This document shows positions 54,519 through 64,000 of a stretch of 64,000 nucleotides of DNA, one piece after another. Origin of the DNA: Cotesia glomerata. Its lineage: Eukaryota > Arthropoda > Insecta > Hymenoptera > Braconidae. Both the position numbers and the translations under genes were made by a program. The number at the start of each line of letters is the position of its first letter. Positions within the stretch are counted from its first letter, which is position 1. Under the pieces are notes generated by a model. That model was not told the DNA's origin and searched no databases. It saw only the letters and a list, made by a program, of their open reading frames with translations. The stretch spans positions 15,365,603 to 15,429,602 of the forward strand of contig NC_058161.1 in the NCBI RefSeq assembly GCF_020080835.1, read 5' to 3'.

Positions 54519-56356
54519 AGGTGCGGCCTCATGCAGTCGCTAGTCGCTCGTTTTCAGCGACAAAATCAGTCACGTGACAGTATTTTAGATTTCCCGCGGC
54601 TTGAAAAAATCCAGCGATAAAGCTGGATATGTTGAACTTTGTCGCTGGTACATAGGAGCCATAATATAAATGATAATATAGAAACAATCGATTTTTAACT
54701 ATCGATAAGTATCATTTAATCAACGGTAACAATAAAAATATTTATAAATTATTTCCTATGTTAAGGTAGTACCCTCGCCAGAGTCGTTTTCTTAGGATTT
54801 TTTTTTAACTTCGGCAGATTAATATTCATATAATTCTGCGTCGATTGGCGCAATTTGAAAATTTTTGACCATTTAGTTTCAGAGATATTTAATTTCAAAG
54901 TTTGAGTTTTGAACGCTCTTTTACATTGCGGTATACGGGATATCGAAAAGTTTACCTACAAACATTTTTATATCTCAGAAACTTTTCTTAGGATTCTTTT
55001 GAAAAACTAGAGTAACGTTAACTAACAACTAAACAATTTTTTAAAAATAATTTCATTGATAATTACCACACAGTTTCAGAGATATTTATTAATAAGTAAT
55101 GAAAAATTTACCAGACTTTAGCCGAGGAGGGGATACGTTAATAAAACTGTGGCAACAACGCAAGTTTTGTGAGCCGCGAAAAAAATATGAGACGCGCATG
55201 CGCTGAAAAATTTGAAAAGTTTAATTTACTTTAAGTGTAACATTATAGTTATTAATTTTATTTATTTAAAAAAAAAGTAACAATGATTATTTTATGAAAA
55301 TAAGTATTTTTCTATATTTATAAAAATTCAAAAAGTTAATAAGTTGAATATAACAATATATATTAATCTTTCATAAGTTATAAAAATAATAGTCCGATCA
55401 AATCATAACAAAAATACTAAAATTTAAAATCCGTAAATACATCAACATAAAAAATTCAATTACTGATTTTTCTGAAAAACAAAACAATATTGTCAATTAT
55501 TTTTTTCTATTTGTTATTTGCATATTTGCTAGTGATTTCTGTCGTTTTTCAAGGACTTTTTATGAATCGTCCTTTATAAGTCAATTTTTCAGACATTGTA
55601 ATTATATTTCCGAATAAATGTATGTAAATAAATAAATAAACGCATGTGTCAAAACAGAGGTTAATCTACAGTTAGTCCAAAACACTACAGTATAACCACT
55701 ATAAAATATCTTAACGCTCACGCAGTGTTGCCAGACTTTTCAAACGATCAGTTTCTCGTTTGTGATTGGCTAAAATAAGTACATAAACAGCAAAAAGTTT
55801 TAGGCTTGTCAATAATGACTCTAAAGTATATGTACCATACACTCTAGCACAAACTTTTGACGACGGAAGTCGCGAGGGTACTACCTTAAGCTATATGAAA
55901 AATTATAAATTATTTATACTAAAGTTAATTTATTTTTGTTGAAGATGATGGATTTGGATGAGGTAAATATTTTAAAATCATCGATGAAGTTATAAGTAAT
56001 AAATAAAAAGAGACAAATTATTTTAATCCGTGAAGATTTATTTAATTTGATTAACCTCACTTTTATAGTAAAAAACTTGTAATTTATGAAATAAATAAAA
56101 AAGAAATTTTTTATGAAAATTAATTTTATACTAGAAAATTAATTTTGTCCTAGAAAATTAATTTTATACTTTAAAATTAATTTTATATTTTAAAATTAAT
56201 TTTGTTTATTTTTTTAGATGAAATTATGAGGTCGCTACTCGTCGTCGCAGCGATTTGTCACTGGATTTTTTCAAGCCGCGGGAAATCTAAAATACTGTCA
56301 CGTGACTGATTTTGTCGCTGAAAACGAGCGACTAGCGACTGCATGAGGCTGCACCT
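54519..56356. mobile_element. Outer TIR element AGGTGCGGCCTCATGC between UBLCP1 and DNLZ
   Basis: The left arm AGGTGCGGCCTCATGCAGTC continues for more than 100 bp (GTCGCTCGTTTTCAGCGACA and CAGTCACGTGACAGTATTTT). It is mirrored on the right by TAAAATACTGTCACGTGACTG, ending GACTGCATGAGGCTGCACCT. Flanks on both sides read TTA, consistent with a 3-bp duplication. The element is interrupted by the AGGTAGTACCCTCG element at 54764-55886. No transposase frame is present. Confidence 0.8.
54764..55886. mobile_element. Inner TIR element AGGTAGTACCCTCG, TA flanks
   Basis: The left end reads TA|AGGTAGTACCCTCGCCAGAG and the right end GTCGCGAGGGTACTACCT|TA. It is 1123 bp long and is inserted in the outer element at 54519-56356. 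No coding capacity is recognised. Confidence 0.8.
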
Positions 56357-56808
56357 TTACGGTGATAAGCGCACAGGCTACCGCAACGCCACCCTTATTA
56401 GGCGCGTTTTTTAGTTACACTTTCATACACAAAGACGGTTCTCCGTAATCAGATGGTTAGTCGAACTGTCTTGAATTTAAGGTTACAAAAAAATATAAAA
56501 AAAAAAATTAAGGTTGTAAATAAAAGATATCAACTTCTGTGTAATTGTTGTATTAATATATATTATCTAATAGAATAGTAGAAAGTATAAAGTTCTTAAT
56601 CTAAGTATAAAAAAATTAATTTAGCATATATTTAATAATTTTAAGAATTTTTTAAAAATAATTTTTTGGAACAAATTTTTTTGTAAAATAAAATTAAAAA
56701 ATTGTAAAGTGACTGTTAACTTTAATGTTATTCTAAATATGTGTAAAAAAATCAATAAAACTAATTTTATTTATTTTTATTCCAGAAAGCGATAACTATT
56801 GCATCATA
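56357..56808 (+). promoter_or_regulatory. DNLZ upstream region and 5' UTR acceptor
   Basis: The patch at 56360-56480 has mixed composition and is a plausible promoter or first-exon region. A canonical acceptor (TTTATTCCAG, ending 56785) precedes the 23-base leader before the ATG at 56809, so a short non-coding first exon is likely. Between them is a decayed copy of the abundant short repeat (about 56620-56735). Confidence 0.4.
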
Positions 56809-57315
56809 ATGTCGAGATTAAGAACATTATTTCAAATACCAAATCAACTAATTTTAAGGACAGTATGTACATCTCGAAGTTTACTAAAAAAATTTCCTAA
56901 CGTCGAGAATCATCTTTCTTCAGATATAATAAATCAATTTCGGCAGTTTAGTACAAATACGTCAGAGCCAAAACTTCAAGATGAAAGTAAAGAATCAACG
57001 CAGCCACTTGCCAAAATTCAAGCAAGACTTATGATCCAGTTTACGTGTAAAAAATGTGATACGCGAAGCTCTAAGACAATGTCAAAGCTAGCTTATGAAA
57101 AAGGTGTAGTAATTATTCGGTGTGATGGTTGCAAAAACAATCATCTGATTGCTGACAACTTAGGCTGGTTTAATGGAGATAGACAAAAATTAAATATTGA
57201 AAAACTAATGCTGATAAATGGTGAAAAAGTAAAAAGATTGAACGCGTATGGACATGAGATTCTTGAAGTTGTTGAAAAAGAAGTGTTAGAAATTAAAAAT
57301 GTTGATAAGAAGTAA
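56809..57315 (+). CDS. DNLZ: DNL-type zinc finger protein, mitochondrial Hsp70 escort (Zim17/Tim15/HEP)
   Basis: A single coding exon of 168 aa. Residues 1 to about 45 are rich in Arg, Ser and hydrophobic residues with almost no acidic ones until residue 32 (MSRLRTLFQIPNQLILRTVC), typical of a mitochondrial presequence. Residues about 72-130 form the DNL-type zinc finger. It has QFTCKKCDTRSSKTMSKLAY with C80 and C83, VVIIRCDGCKNNHLIADNLG with C105 and C108, and WFNGDR just after. The spacing and the NxHLIADNLGWF signature are diagnostic. Known role of the family: it keeps mitochondrial Hsp70 soluble and supports matrix import and Fe-S protein folding. An AATAAA near 57450 is a possible poly(A) signal. 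It is intact. Confidence 0.94.
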   Translation: MSRLRTLFQIPNQLILRTVCTSRSLLKKFPNVENHLSSDIINQFRQFSTNTSEPKLQDESKESTQPLAKIQARLMIQFTCKKCDTRSSKTMSKLAYEKGVVIIRCDGCKNNHLIADNLGWFNGDRQKLNIEKLMLINGEKVKRLNAYGHEILEVVEKEVLEIKNVDKK

Positions 57316-58181
57316 CGAAGTTTTAACGAATCTGAAAACTTGGTTCTAAAAAATGACTGAAGAGTATAAATGAATTGTTCTCTGTTGATTTTTAAAATTA
57401 ACTATTTTTTAATTATATTTGTAAGTAATTTAGCTGTATTTATTATTGCAATAAAATTAAGTACTAAATGTAATTATGTAATTGCAACGAGCTTTTATTC
57501 TCTAAGTTTCATTTTTCTTAGTAACTCACAAATTAAATTTTTCCGCAGGTACGAATTTTCAAAGGCGAAAAACTGATAATTTTGTTATAGAAAATTTTAT
57601 TTTTTTTTTTACATTGAGAGAAAAAATTTCTCTTGAAAAAAATGGTTATTGTTGTGACAAAAAATTAATTTGTTGAAAATTTTAAACAATTTTATTTCTT
57701 AGCTGAAGAAATAAAAATTTTTCTCATAATAACATTTTTGTTGAAAAAAAGGTTTTTTGGTTTGGAAAAATACAATGTTTGATGAAAATTCGCAAGTTAT
57801 CTATCCGAAAAGGATAATATTAAATTATTAAAATAATAATCAGCAAAAAAACCATTCGAAGAATCATCGTTAAAGTAGTAGGTTGTAAAAATATAATTCC
57901 TTGGATGGCCATGAAAGTGGCAGATCATACGAAAGGTAATAGACCCCCTGGAAATTTTTTGTTTTAAGGTGAACGAGTTATATATTTATCGAGAAATAAT
58001 TTAATAATGCTTGTTGATAACTTTCACGTGAGCTTTCAAAAGCGTTACCTTAATTTGAAAGACTGTCCTTATTTAAAAATTATAAAATCAACAAGGGATG
58101 TAACATATTTTTATTTCATTTAAAACATTTTTGAATTGATCAATCGATTTAATGATTTTATTTAAAATCAAAAAATGATTA
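57316..58181. other. DNLZ downstream region
   Basis: It includes the probable 3' UTR, then at 57613-57800 a left-half copy of the fold-back MITE first seen at 4354 (GAGAGAAAAAATTTCTCTTG). A stretch near 57940 (CGAAAGGTAATAGACCCCCT) resembles one terminus of the AGGTA element set without a partner. A 68-aa frame at 57370-57576 is hydrophobic AT-rich translation, not a gene. Confidence 0.4.
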
Positions 58182-58470
58182 AGGTAGTTGGGTCTTGTAA
58201 GGCATATTTCAAGAAAATTATGGAATTTTTTTTTTTTAAGTTAGCATGAAATCTTCCGTACCACTTGAGTGATGCAAATAGATTTCATTCTCACTTTACC
58301 ATCTCTCTATACCTCTACGTGTAAAAGGTGCAATTCCGAAAATCAATTACTCAAAAACGGTGTGGTGAATTGATTCGAAATTTTGGTGGTGAATTATTAA
58401 TACATTTATCTTTCGATAAAATAAAATTTCATAATTTTCTTGAAATATGCCTTGCAGGACCCAACTATTT
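58182..58470. mobile_element. 289-bp TIR element AGGTAGTTGGGTC, TA flanks
   Basis: The left end reads TA|AGGTAGTTGGGTCTTGTAAG and the right end CTTGCAGGACCCAACTATTT|TA. Inversion continues inward (GCATATTTCAAGAAAATTAT against ATAATTTTCTTGAAATATGC). It is a compact MITE without an ORF. Confidence 0.8.
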
Positions 58471-59610
58471 TAAATATTGAGATTTGTTCAAAAATTTATT
58501 ACTCATTACAGTCATAACGATTAAATTTTTTGAAGAATTTCGTGAGATTTATTTTCGTTAAAAAATTGCCCAATATATTGAAAAAAAAAAAATACCTAGT
58601 CCCATAATAAATGTTTTTTAAACATTTGCTCAAACAATTGTTAATTTAATTAACAGTAGTAAGAAATTTTTTACCTCATTGACAGACTTCAAAATTAGAA
58701 TAGGAAACGTCAGTTTCATAAGTTATGTTCGCTTACTATTTTTAATTATTTAATTGATCAACCTCGAATAATTTTTACTTAAGTTCAATTTCAATGTTAA
58801 TCGATTAAAGTGATACTTTTTGTCAGTTTATTAATCGATTAATGATATTAAGAAAAGATTATTTTAAAAATAAGTTTTAATTGTTTAATATAGGGATTAA
58901 TTATATAGTAATTTATTTAAGATTTAAGAATTAATAGATGTACAAAATTATCTTAATAAAATTAGAATGATGTTCAATGATACATAACAAATTAAAAGTG
59001 TTCTAGTTAAATATTATCTGAATAGAAAATTTTTTACCATAGTTGCTCAAATATTTGTCTTAATTATATTATTGGCATAATTATTTAATGAAATTTTCAC
59101 TGATAGGCGCATAATTGCTTTAGACTGCAATAATACATCGAATTTCACTTTTTCTCGAAGTAGTCGTAATTAAAGCCAAACATTATCATTATCAGTAATT
59201 GTTAATTTTTGAAAGATTCAAGATAAATAATATCAATTAAAAGGGATAGCCATTGTGAAATTAAAAAAAAAAAAATTTTTTTTATTTTTTATTAAATCAA
59301 AGTTTATACATTTAAAAATATGTATCTAGAGTTTTATATGAAAATTCCAAATATTTTTCGAGTTATAGTCATTTTTGTAACAGCGTGTCAAATTACCATT
59401 GCCCGCGCGGCACTCCGACGAAAACGCGTTTTTCTCGAAACTACTTTTTTTAAACTGGTGGGAATTATAATTTGCATAAATATGAACCGATTTGCAACTT
59501 TTTTTCCCCGTATTCTTCTACTCAGTAGCTATCGTTGCACGTAGGGGATTTTGAAAATTTTGAAATTTTTTTTTAAATCCAAATTTTCAAAATCCCCTGT
59601 GCAACGATAA
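58471..59610. other. Intergenic AT-rich region with a small palindrome
   Basis: At about 58546-58592 lies the segment later found copied into the filler DNA of the element at 59611. At 59532-59608 there is a palindrome (CGTTGCACGTAGGGGATTTT against AAAATCCCCTGTGCAACG). The 74-aa frame at 59320-59544 shows no domain. No gene is called. Confidence 0.4.
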
Positions 59611-60754
59611 GGGGGCGTCCATTAATTACGTGAGGTGTTCTAGGGGGGGAGTGGATCATGCTATATCTTACCAAATCTCACTTAGGGGGAAGGGGGGGAT
59701 CTTAACAAATATCACGTTATTTTTTCTCTAGCAGAAAACAGTGTAAAATTGCGTGAAAAAGAGATTTATTTTCGTTACAAAATTGCCCAATATATTGAAA
59801 AAAAAAAAATTAGGAAAACGGTTGACCCTGAAGGCCATCCCTGCAACTTCCCGCTAATTCCATACTTAAGCGCTTAAAATTGCACCAATGACGTTTTTGA
59901 GCTCTTCGAGCTCAAAAATACAATTTATGGGTTATTTTGAGCTCTCCGAGCTCAAAGAGATTGCTGTCTTATGCTTTAAAGCTCTTCGAGCTCAAAAGTC
60001 TGATAGAGATTTGATGACACTAAGTATTTCTATAATATAGGATGACAAAAAGTATTTCTATAATAAAATATGGCCAAATTTGACACAATAGTGTTTGTCG
60101 TATTCGTCTGAACCCTGCAGAGCAGCAAAGTAGCGCTCGATTGTTTAATTTGATTATTGATCGATAGGATTCACTAATTTTTTAGGTATAGATTTCTTTA
60201 GAAATCTATCGGTGGTAGCCGGTCTCATGTCGTAATTTTAATACAATTTTGTCATAATATGTTTAATTATCTTCAATTTAAACTATTGTTCGTCGACTTT
60301 TAATACTTTTTTCAATTTATTTCGTAGTTGAGAAAATTCAAAAAAAATCAATAATAAATTAAATTTTAGCTTTTATCATCAAATGACTTTTATATGTAAA
60401 AAATCCTATTTTTTAGGTAGATGTCTTTAAATATCTATTTGCTGTAGTCAGTCTCATATCGTTATTTGCAAAAATATAAAAAAAAATAAATTTTAGGACA
60501 TTACGGCCTTTTAATAACGTGTTTTTTTCAATATTCAAACAAGAAATCTACCTATCCATGTCGGGTGTAGCCGAATAGCACTTTTTTTCTCAATAATCCA
60601 ACCCGTTTACAGCCAAAACATAAATTTTGAATAATCTCGCGTGAGATTAGGGGAGGGGGGAGGGAGTTGAGGAAAATCTTACGAAATCTTATCAAGGGGG
60701 GAGGGGGGGTTAAAAAATTCTCAAAAATGCCTCACGTAATTTATGGACGCCCCC
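59611..60754. mobile_element. 1144-bp Harbinger-like MITE, GGGGGCGTCC ends, TAA duplication, with filler insert
   Basis: The left end reads TAA|GGGGGCGTCCATTAATTACG and the right end CGTAATTTATGGACGCCCCC|TAA. It is nearly identical to 21007-21859 except for an extra ~280 bp at about 59760-60041, made of patches from elsewhere. As in copy 1, its interior includes an inverted family C fragment (about 60180-60545). Confidence 0.82.
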
Positions 60755-60793
60755 TAACTACATGCATGCAGATTACAACGCTGTTTCATTTTT

Positions 60794-61504
60794 AACTTCC
60801 TGCTAGGAAAATCGAAGATTTTCAAAAATCAGGAAGTTATTGTTTTCACCCCGTTTTACGAAAATCGAGTTTTCATCGAATCTCGACATTTCGACGTCCT
60901 AGGAAGCTTCCCTGACTACTCCCGCGATGGTGTGTGTGTGTGTGTGTGTGTGTGGATGTATGTAAACCTCTCATTTGAACGGCTTGACCGATTTGATCGC
61001 GGTTGGTGCCATTCGAAAGAGCTTGACCAAACTTAGACTTTGAATATACTTTGGAACGATTCGGACCGGTAGATTTTGAGAAATCGCAAAAAAACTACAA
61101 AAAAATTTTTTTTTTAAATGGTGTTTTTTTGGAATAACTTTTAAACGGCTTTACCGATCAATTAAAAAAATTACTCAGCTTTTAACATCGAAAAACCACG
61201 TCGATCGCCACCAGTCCGGTCAAAATCGGTTGATTCGTTCGTGAGTTATCGTTGACGAAAGAAAACCGAAAAAAATGTTTTTCCGTTTTATCAATTAAAA
61301 CTTGAAGATTCTTCATGAAGCTCAAGAAACTGCGTCGAATGCCACCAACCGCGTGAAAATCGGTTCATTCATTCAAAAGTTATTGCGATTTGAAAATTCA
61401 AAAAATAGTGTTTTATCAAACTGCCATCAAACTTTTGAGCTCGAAGAGCTCAAAAACGTCATAAGTGCAATTTCAAGCGTTTAGGTATCGAACTGGCGGG
61501 AAAA
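60794..61504 (-). mobile_element. AACTTCCCGC TIR element, copy 2 (inverted)
   Basis: It begins AACTTCCTGCTAGGAAAATC and ends near AACTGGCGGGAAAATTG. The interior follows copy 1 (23684-24520) in reverse. It includes a (GT)n run at about 60932-60953 in the position of copy 1's (AC)n run, TTGACCGATTTGATCGCGGT, and the GAGCTCGAAGAGCTCAAAA palindrome near the right end. A 60-aa frame here is repeat DNA. Confidence 0.72.
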
Positions 61505-62432
61505 TTGTTGAGAAAAATATGTTGACAAAAATATTAAATATAAAAAAAAGGGAAAGTTAAAACTTAAATTAGGTACTTGAGTCTAGCGACCCGCATGTAT
61601 GTATCTAAAAACTCATAGTTGAGAATGAAATGTTTAAAGTTTTACATTTACTAAATAATTTTCGAAATTTAGTAGAAGTTACAAAAAGGAAATAGTTGAT
61701 TAATTATAAAATTATTTAAGAATTGAACATTTATAATCCCCAACTTCGTTTATAGTGATATAATAATGTATTTATTTACTATTTATTATTAATTGTCATA
61801 AAATTGTATGGGGTCAGTTGAACCAGCAGTCCCGGGGACGATTGAAAGGCGGAGAAGCATCAGACATGCGCGCGCATCATGACTCAACGTAAAAAATACT
61901 CAGGAAAATAATCTAACAATTTAATGAACTGAATTTATAATAAATATTTTTTTTGAATAAATTGTTAATTTATATAATTTGATATTTGTGCATTAAAAAT
62001 GTGCAATAATAATATTTACAAGTAACAATTAATATATTATTTATTGAAAGTTCGGGTTTGAGTTTTAAATACAATTGCCCCCCCCCCCCTCCCAAGAAAA
62101 AGGGTCAATTGACCCATTCGACGCGTTTGCATAAATTAATAATTTTTAAGAATCCCAGTTGTTTATTGACTAATTTATGTACTGATAATGATAATAGACA
62201 TAATAAACTACCATTCCAAGGAAAAAAAAATTATTATTTAGTTTTAATTCAAATAATAAAAAATTGTTAAACTTTTTTGGCTCAATTGACCCCCTTCTTC
62301 CCTACTTATAAAGTTTGTTTTGAAAATATTTTTTGTATTTTCTACAAGGTAATAATATAATGAGTACAGAAAAAGATAATAATAAATATTCGAAAAAAAG
62401 TTCAAAAACTGATTGATTTGACGCGGAATGCC
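61505..62432. other. Gene-free AT-rich spacer
   Basis: Contains a 14-C run at about 62077 followed by AAGGGTCAATTGACCC, and a related TCAATTGACCCCCTT at about 62282, perhaps decayed ends of an element. No gene is recognised. Confidence 0.3.
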
Positions 62433-62680
62433 TCATTTATCTGGCAATTTAATGGTTTGCATCTGTAATTGTCGGAAGAGTTTAATGCAACGAACTAGCA
62501 CGTGCCAGCCACACGCCTTAGCACACGTCTGGTGCTTTTGAATACACCTGGGACAGTTGGCAAGCGGGATATAGAGTAATATCCTCTTTTTTTTTTTCTT
62601 TCTATTCGGAACTTTCCGAAGACTAATTTTTTCATTTCTATCGAAGCATACACACATACAGATATATACTTCCACCTTAA
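62433..62680. other. Less AT-rich island of unknown nature
   Basis: Mixed-composition sequence with an 80-aa minus-strand frame (62675-62433), Cys-rich in the middle (PLANCPRCIQKHQTCAKACG). The frame lacks a recognisable domain and splice context, so I do not call a gene. It could be a fragment of an exon or of an unknown element. Confidence 0.2.
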
Positions 62681-62759
62681 ATTAAAAATATTATTTAAAA
62701 TAGCTTCCTAAAATAATATCCTAATTATTTGAAAATTTTCAATTTTTTTCGTATGATTA

Positions 62760-63035
62760 GGGGGGAGAAAGAAATTTTTATACCCTGGATACTGCAAAGT
62801 TTTTTTTTTCTCCCTCTGGGCGTAAAGCGTCAACTTTAGCCCCGCTGCGCGGAACGAAGTTGCCACTTTCCGCCTTCGTCGGGGGAAAAAATAGTATACA
62901 CTCCTCGGGAAGTAAATAAGAAAGCCTCAGATCACATGTTTGTTGATCTCGGCTTCGCCTCGGCCAACAATTACCTGTGATCTGAGACATTTCTTACTTT
63001 ATTTCCCTAAAGGTGTAATATACTATTTATTAGTT
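62760..63035. repeat. GC-rich double-hairpin module, copy D
   Basis: Hairpin I is centred on CCCCGCTGCGCGGAACG between GGCGTAAAGCGTCAACTT and AAGTTGCCACTTTCCGCC. Hairpin II has arms AATAGTATACACTCCTCGGG and CCCTAAAGGTGTAATATACT, with GCCTCAGATCACATG against CCTGTGATCTGAGACA. Its loop is CTCGGCTTCGCCTCGG. It sits 36 bp upstream of the Helitron helicase fragment. Confidence 0.65.
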
Positions 63036-63070
63036 GCGGATACCTGACGTAGATCGTCGGTTAATCAAAT

Positions 63071-63289
63071 ATGCGACCAGCTACCTCACGTTCAAATCGC
63101 ATGACCATAAATAAATCGCAAGGCCAGTCGTTGAAAATTTGCGAAATTAACTTTGAGTTTCCTTGTTTCGTGCATGGGCAATTATACATCGCATTTTCGC
63201 GAGTCGGAAAACCATCATTTTTATATATTTACGTACCGCAAAAAAAAAAGACAAAAAATAAGGTACATCAGAAAGCTTTGAATTGATTA
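63071..63289 (+). pseudogene. Helitron-type Pif1 helicase C-terminal fragment
   Basis: The frame encodes MTINKSQGQSLKICEINFEF, then PCFVHGQLYIAFSRVGKPSF and LYIYVPQKKKTKN. The TxNKSQGQS and HGQLYxAxSRV motifs are helicase motifs V and VI of Pif1-family helicases, as found at the C-terminus of Helitron Rep/Hel proteins. Only about 70 residues remain; the Rep domain and the other helicase motifs are absent. Cellular Pif1 usually lacks the KTKNVVYxEAL-like ending that matches here, so a Helitron origin is favoured. It is a dead fragment. Confidence 0.75.
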
Positions 63290-63643
63290 AGTATATGACT
63301 GTCTTGCATTCAATGTAAATAAAAATTTTGTATTAAGTTTTGACTATACTTTTTACAAATACATGTAGATGATATGAAGTTCACTGAGTCGTCCAGATTT
63401 ATTAATAAAAATAATTTCTACGCGGGTTTATCCGTCGATTATTTTTAAAATTTGTAGAAGTGTTTTTTTCATATATAAGAAAAAAAATTTCTGAAAATTT
63501 GGGCTTCACTATTAAGTCGTTTCGGAGTGATAATTTTTTTAATTTCGTCAATTTTCCATTTTTATATTTTTTCAGTACTTATTTAAACAGAAGCAACTTT
63601 AATAAAAGTTAGAAAAACGGTTGACCCTAAAGGCCATCCCTGC
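63290..63643. other. Spacer between Helitron fragment and AACTTCCCGC repeats
   Basis: AT-rich, possibly the Helitron 3' flank; no convincing CTRR end with hairpin was located. No gene is seen. Confidence 0.3.
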
Positions 63644-64000
63644 AACTTCCCGCTAATTTCATACTTAAGCGCTCAAAATTGCACTTACTACGTTTTTGAG
63701 CTCTTCGAGCTCAAAAATATAGTTTTCGTGTCATTTTGAACTCTCCGAGCTCAAAAATCTGGTAAAAGTTTAATAAAGCACTACTTCTTAAATTTTCAAA
63801 CCGCAATAACTTTTGAATGAATAAACCGATTTTCACGCGGTTGGTGGCATTCGACGCAGTTTTTCAGGCCTCATAAATCTTTAAGTTTAAATCGATCAAA
63901 GTAGGAATTTCGATGTAATTCCAAAGAAACATTTTTTTTAGTTTTTTTTCGACAACGATATTTGAAAAAATTTTTAACTTCCCGCTACGAAAATCGAAGA
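63644..64000. mobile_element. AACTTCCCGC elements: copy 3 (+, truncated) and start of copy 4 (-)
   Basis: Copy 3 starts AACTTCCCGCTAATTTCATA and carries two GAGCTC palindromes, then GAATAAACCGATTTTCACGC as in copy 1. At 63976 AACTTCCCGCTACGAAAATC begins, which is the opposite end of the family. So either copy 3 is a short internally deleted element ending here, or a second inverted copy begins and runs out of the window. Confidence 0.6.

Noticed and set aside
59320..59544. 74-aa plus-strand frame
   Set aside because: There is no domain, and it runs into a small palindrome next to the Harbinger-like element; composition is like surrounding repeats.
62433..62675. 80-aa Cys-containing minus-strand frame
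   Set aside because: Composition is somewhat gene-like, but no family, splice signals or conserved motif support it; left as an unknown island.

Overview
This is a window of an AT-rich animal nuclear genome, almost certainly an insect and most likely a parasitoid wasp (Hymenoptera, braconid-like). The genes have canonical GT..AG introns, short coding exons in large repeat-filled introns, insect non-LTR retrotransposon fragments, a Helitron-type Pif1 helicase remnant and a very dense population of short terminal-inverted-repeat (TIR) elements. The taxonomic call is inference from this overall character; no species-diagnostic gene is present.

Seven conserved cellular genes can be reconstructed by joining exons in phase. 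From left to right they are: Dok, a PH + PTB docking adaptor (+, 1113-4311); APC7, a TPR subunit of the anaphase-promoting complex (+, 6665-13225); a rabphilin/Noc2-type Rab effector (+, 19218-27894); an ALMS-motif (Alstrom syndrome 1-like) centrosomal protein (-, 29901-37674, probably with a remote 5' exon near 43.5-43.8 kb); LAMTOR5/HBXIP of the Ragulator complex (-, 44568-48525, four tiny exons); UBLCP1, the proteasome-associated phosphatase (-, 51977-53773); and DNLZ/Zim17, a mitochondrial Hsp70 escort (+, 56809-57315). They do not form one pathway. They are housekeeping or signalling genes in ordinary metazoan order, with no operons.

Nearly everything else is transposable-element material. 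(i) A very abundant ~150-250 bp palindromic element with ends like ATGATACTGAAATTAGC recurs throughout. (ii) A set of TIR elements shares the terminal bases AGGTA flanked by TA, but has different subterminal sequences. (iii) There are large fold-backs: a 1.83-kb palindrome in LAMTOR5 intron 1, a 1.05-kb GTCCC-rich palindrome near 18.5 kb and a ~485-bp one near 50.8 kb. (iv) Two copies of a GGGGGCGTCC-ended element with 3-bp target duplications occur, one carrying patchwork filler DNA. (v) Nested elements occur in rabphilin intron 2 and between UBLCP1 and DNLZ. (vi) A GC-rich double-hairpin module recurs in at least three places. (vii) Non-LTR tails and an internally deleted non-LTR copy lie near 39-41.6 kb. 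The far right (57.3-64 kb) is a gene-free repeat graveyard ending in a Helitron helicase fragment.

The observations most worth following are the recurrent GC-rich hairpin module, the long palindrome whose empty target site can be read from sister repeats, the variable-subterminal AGGTA element set, and the rabphilin gene that stops before any C2 domain. No new defence, CRISPR-like or viral system was found.
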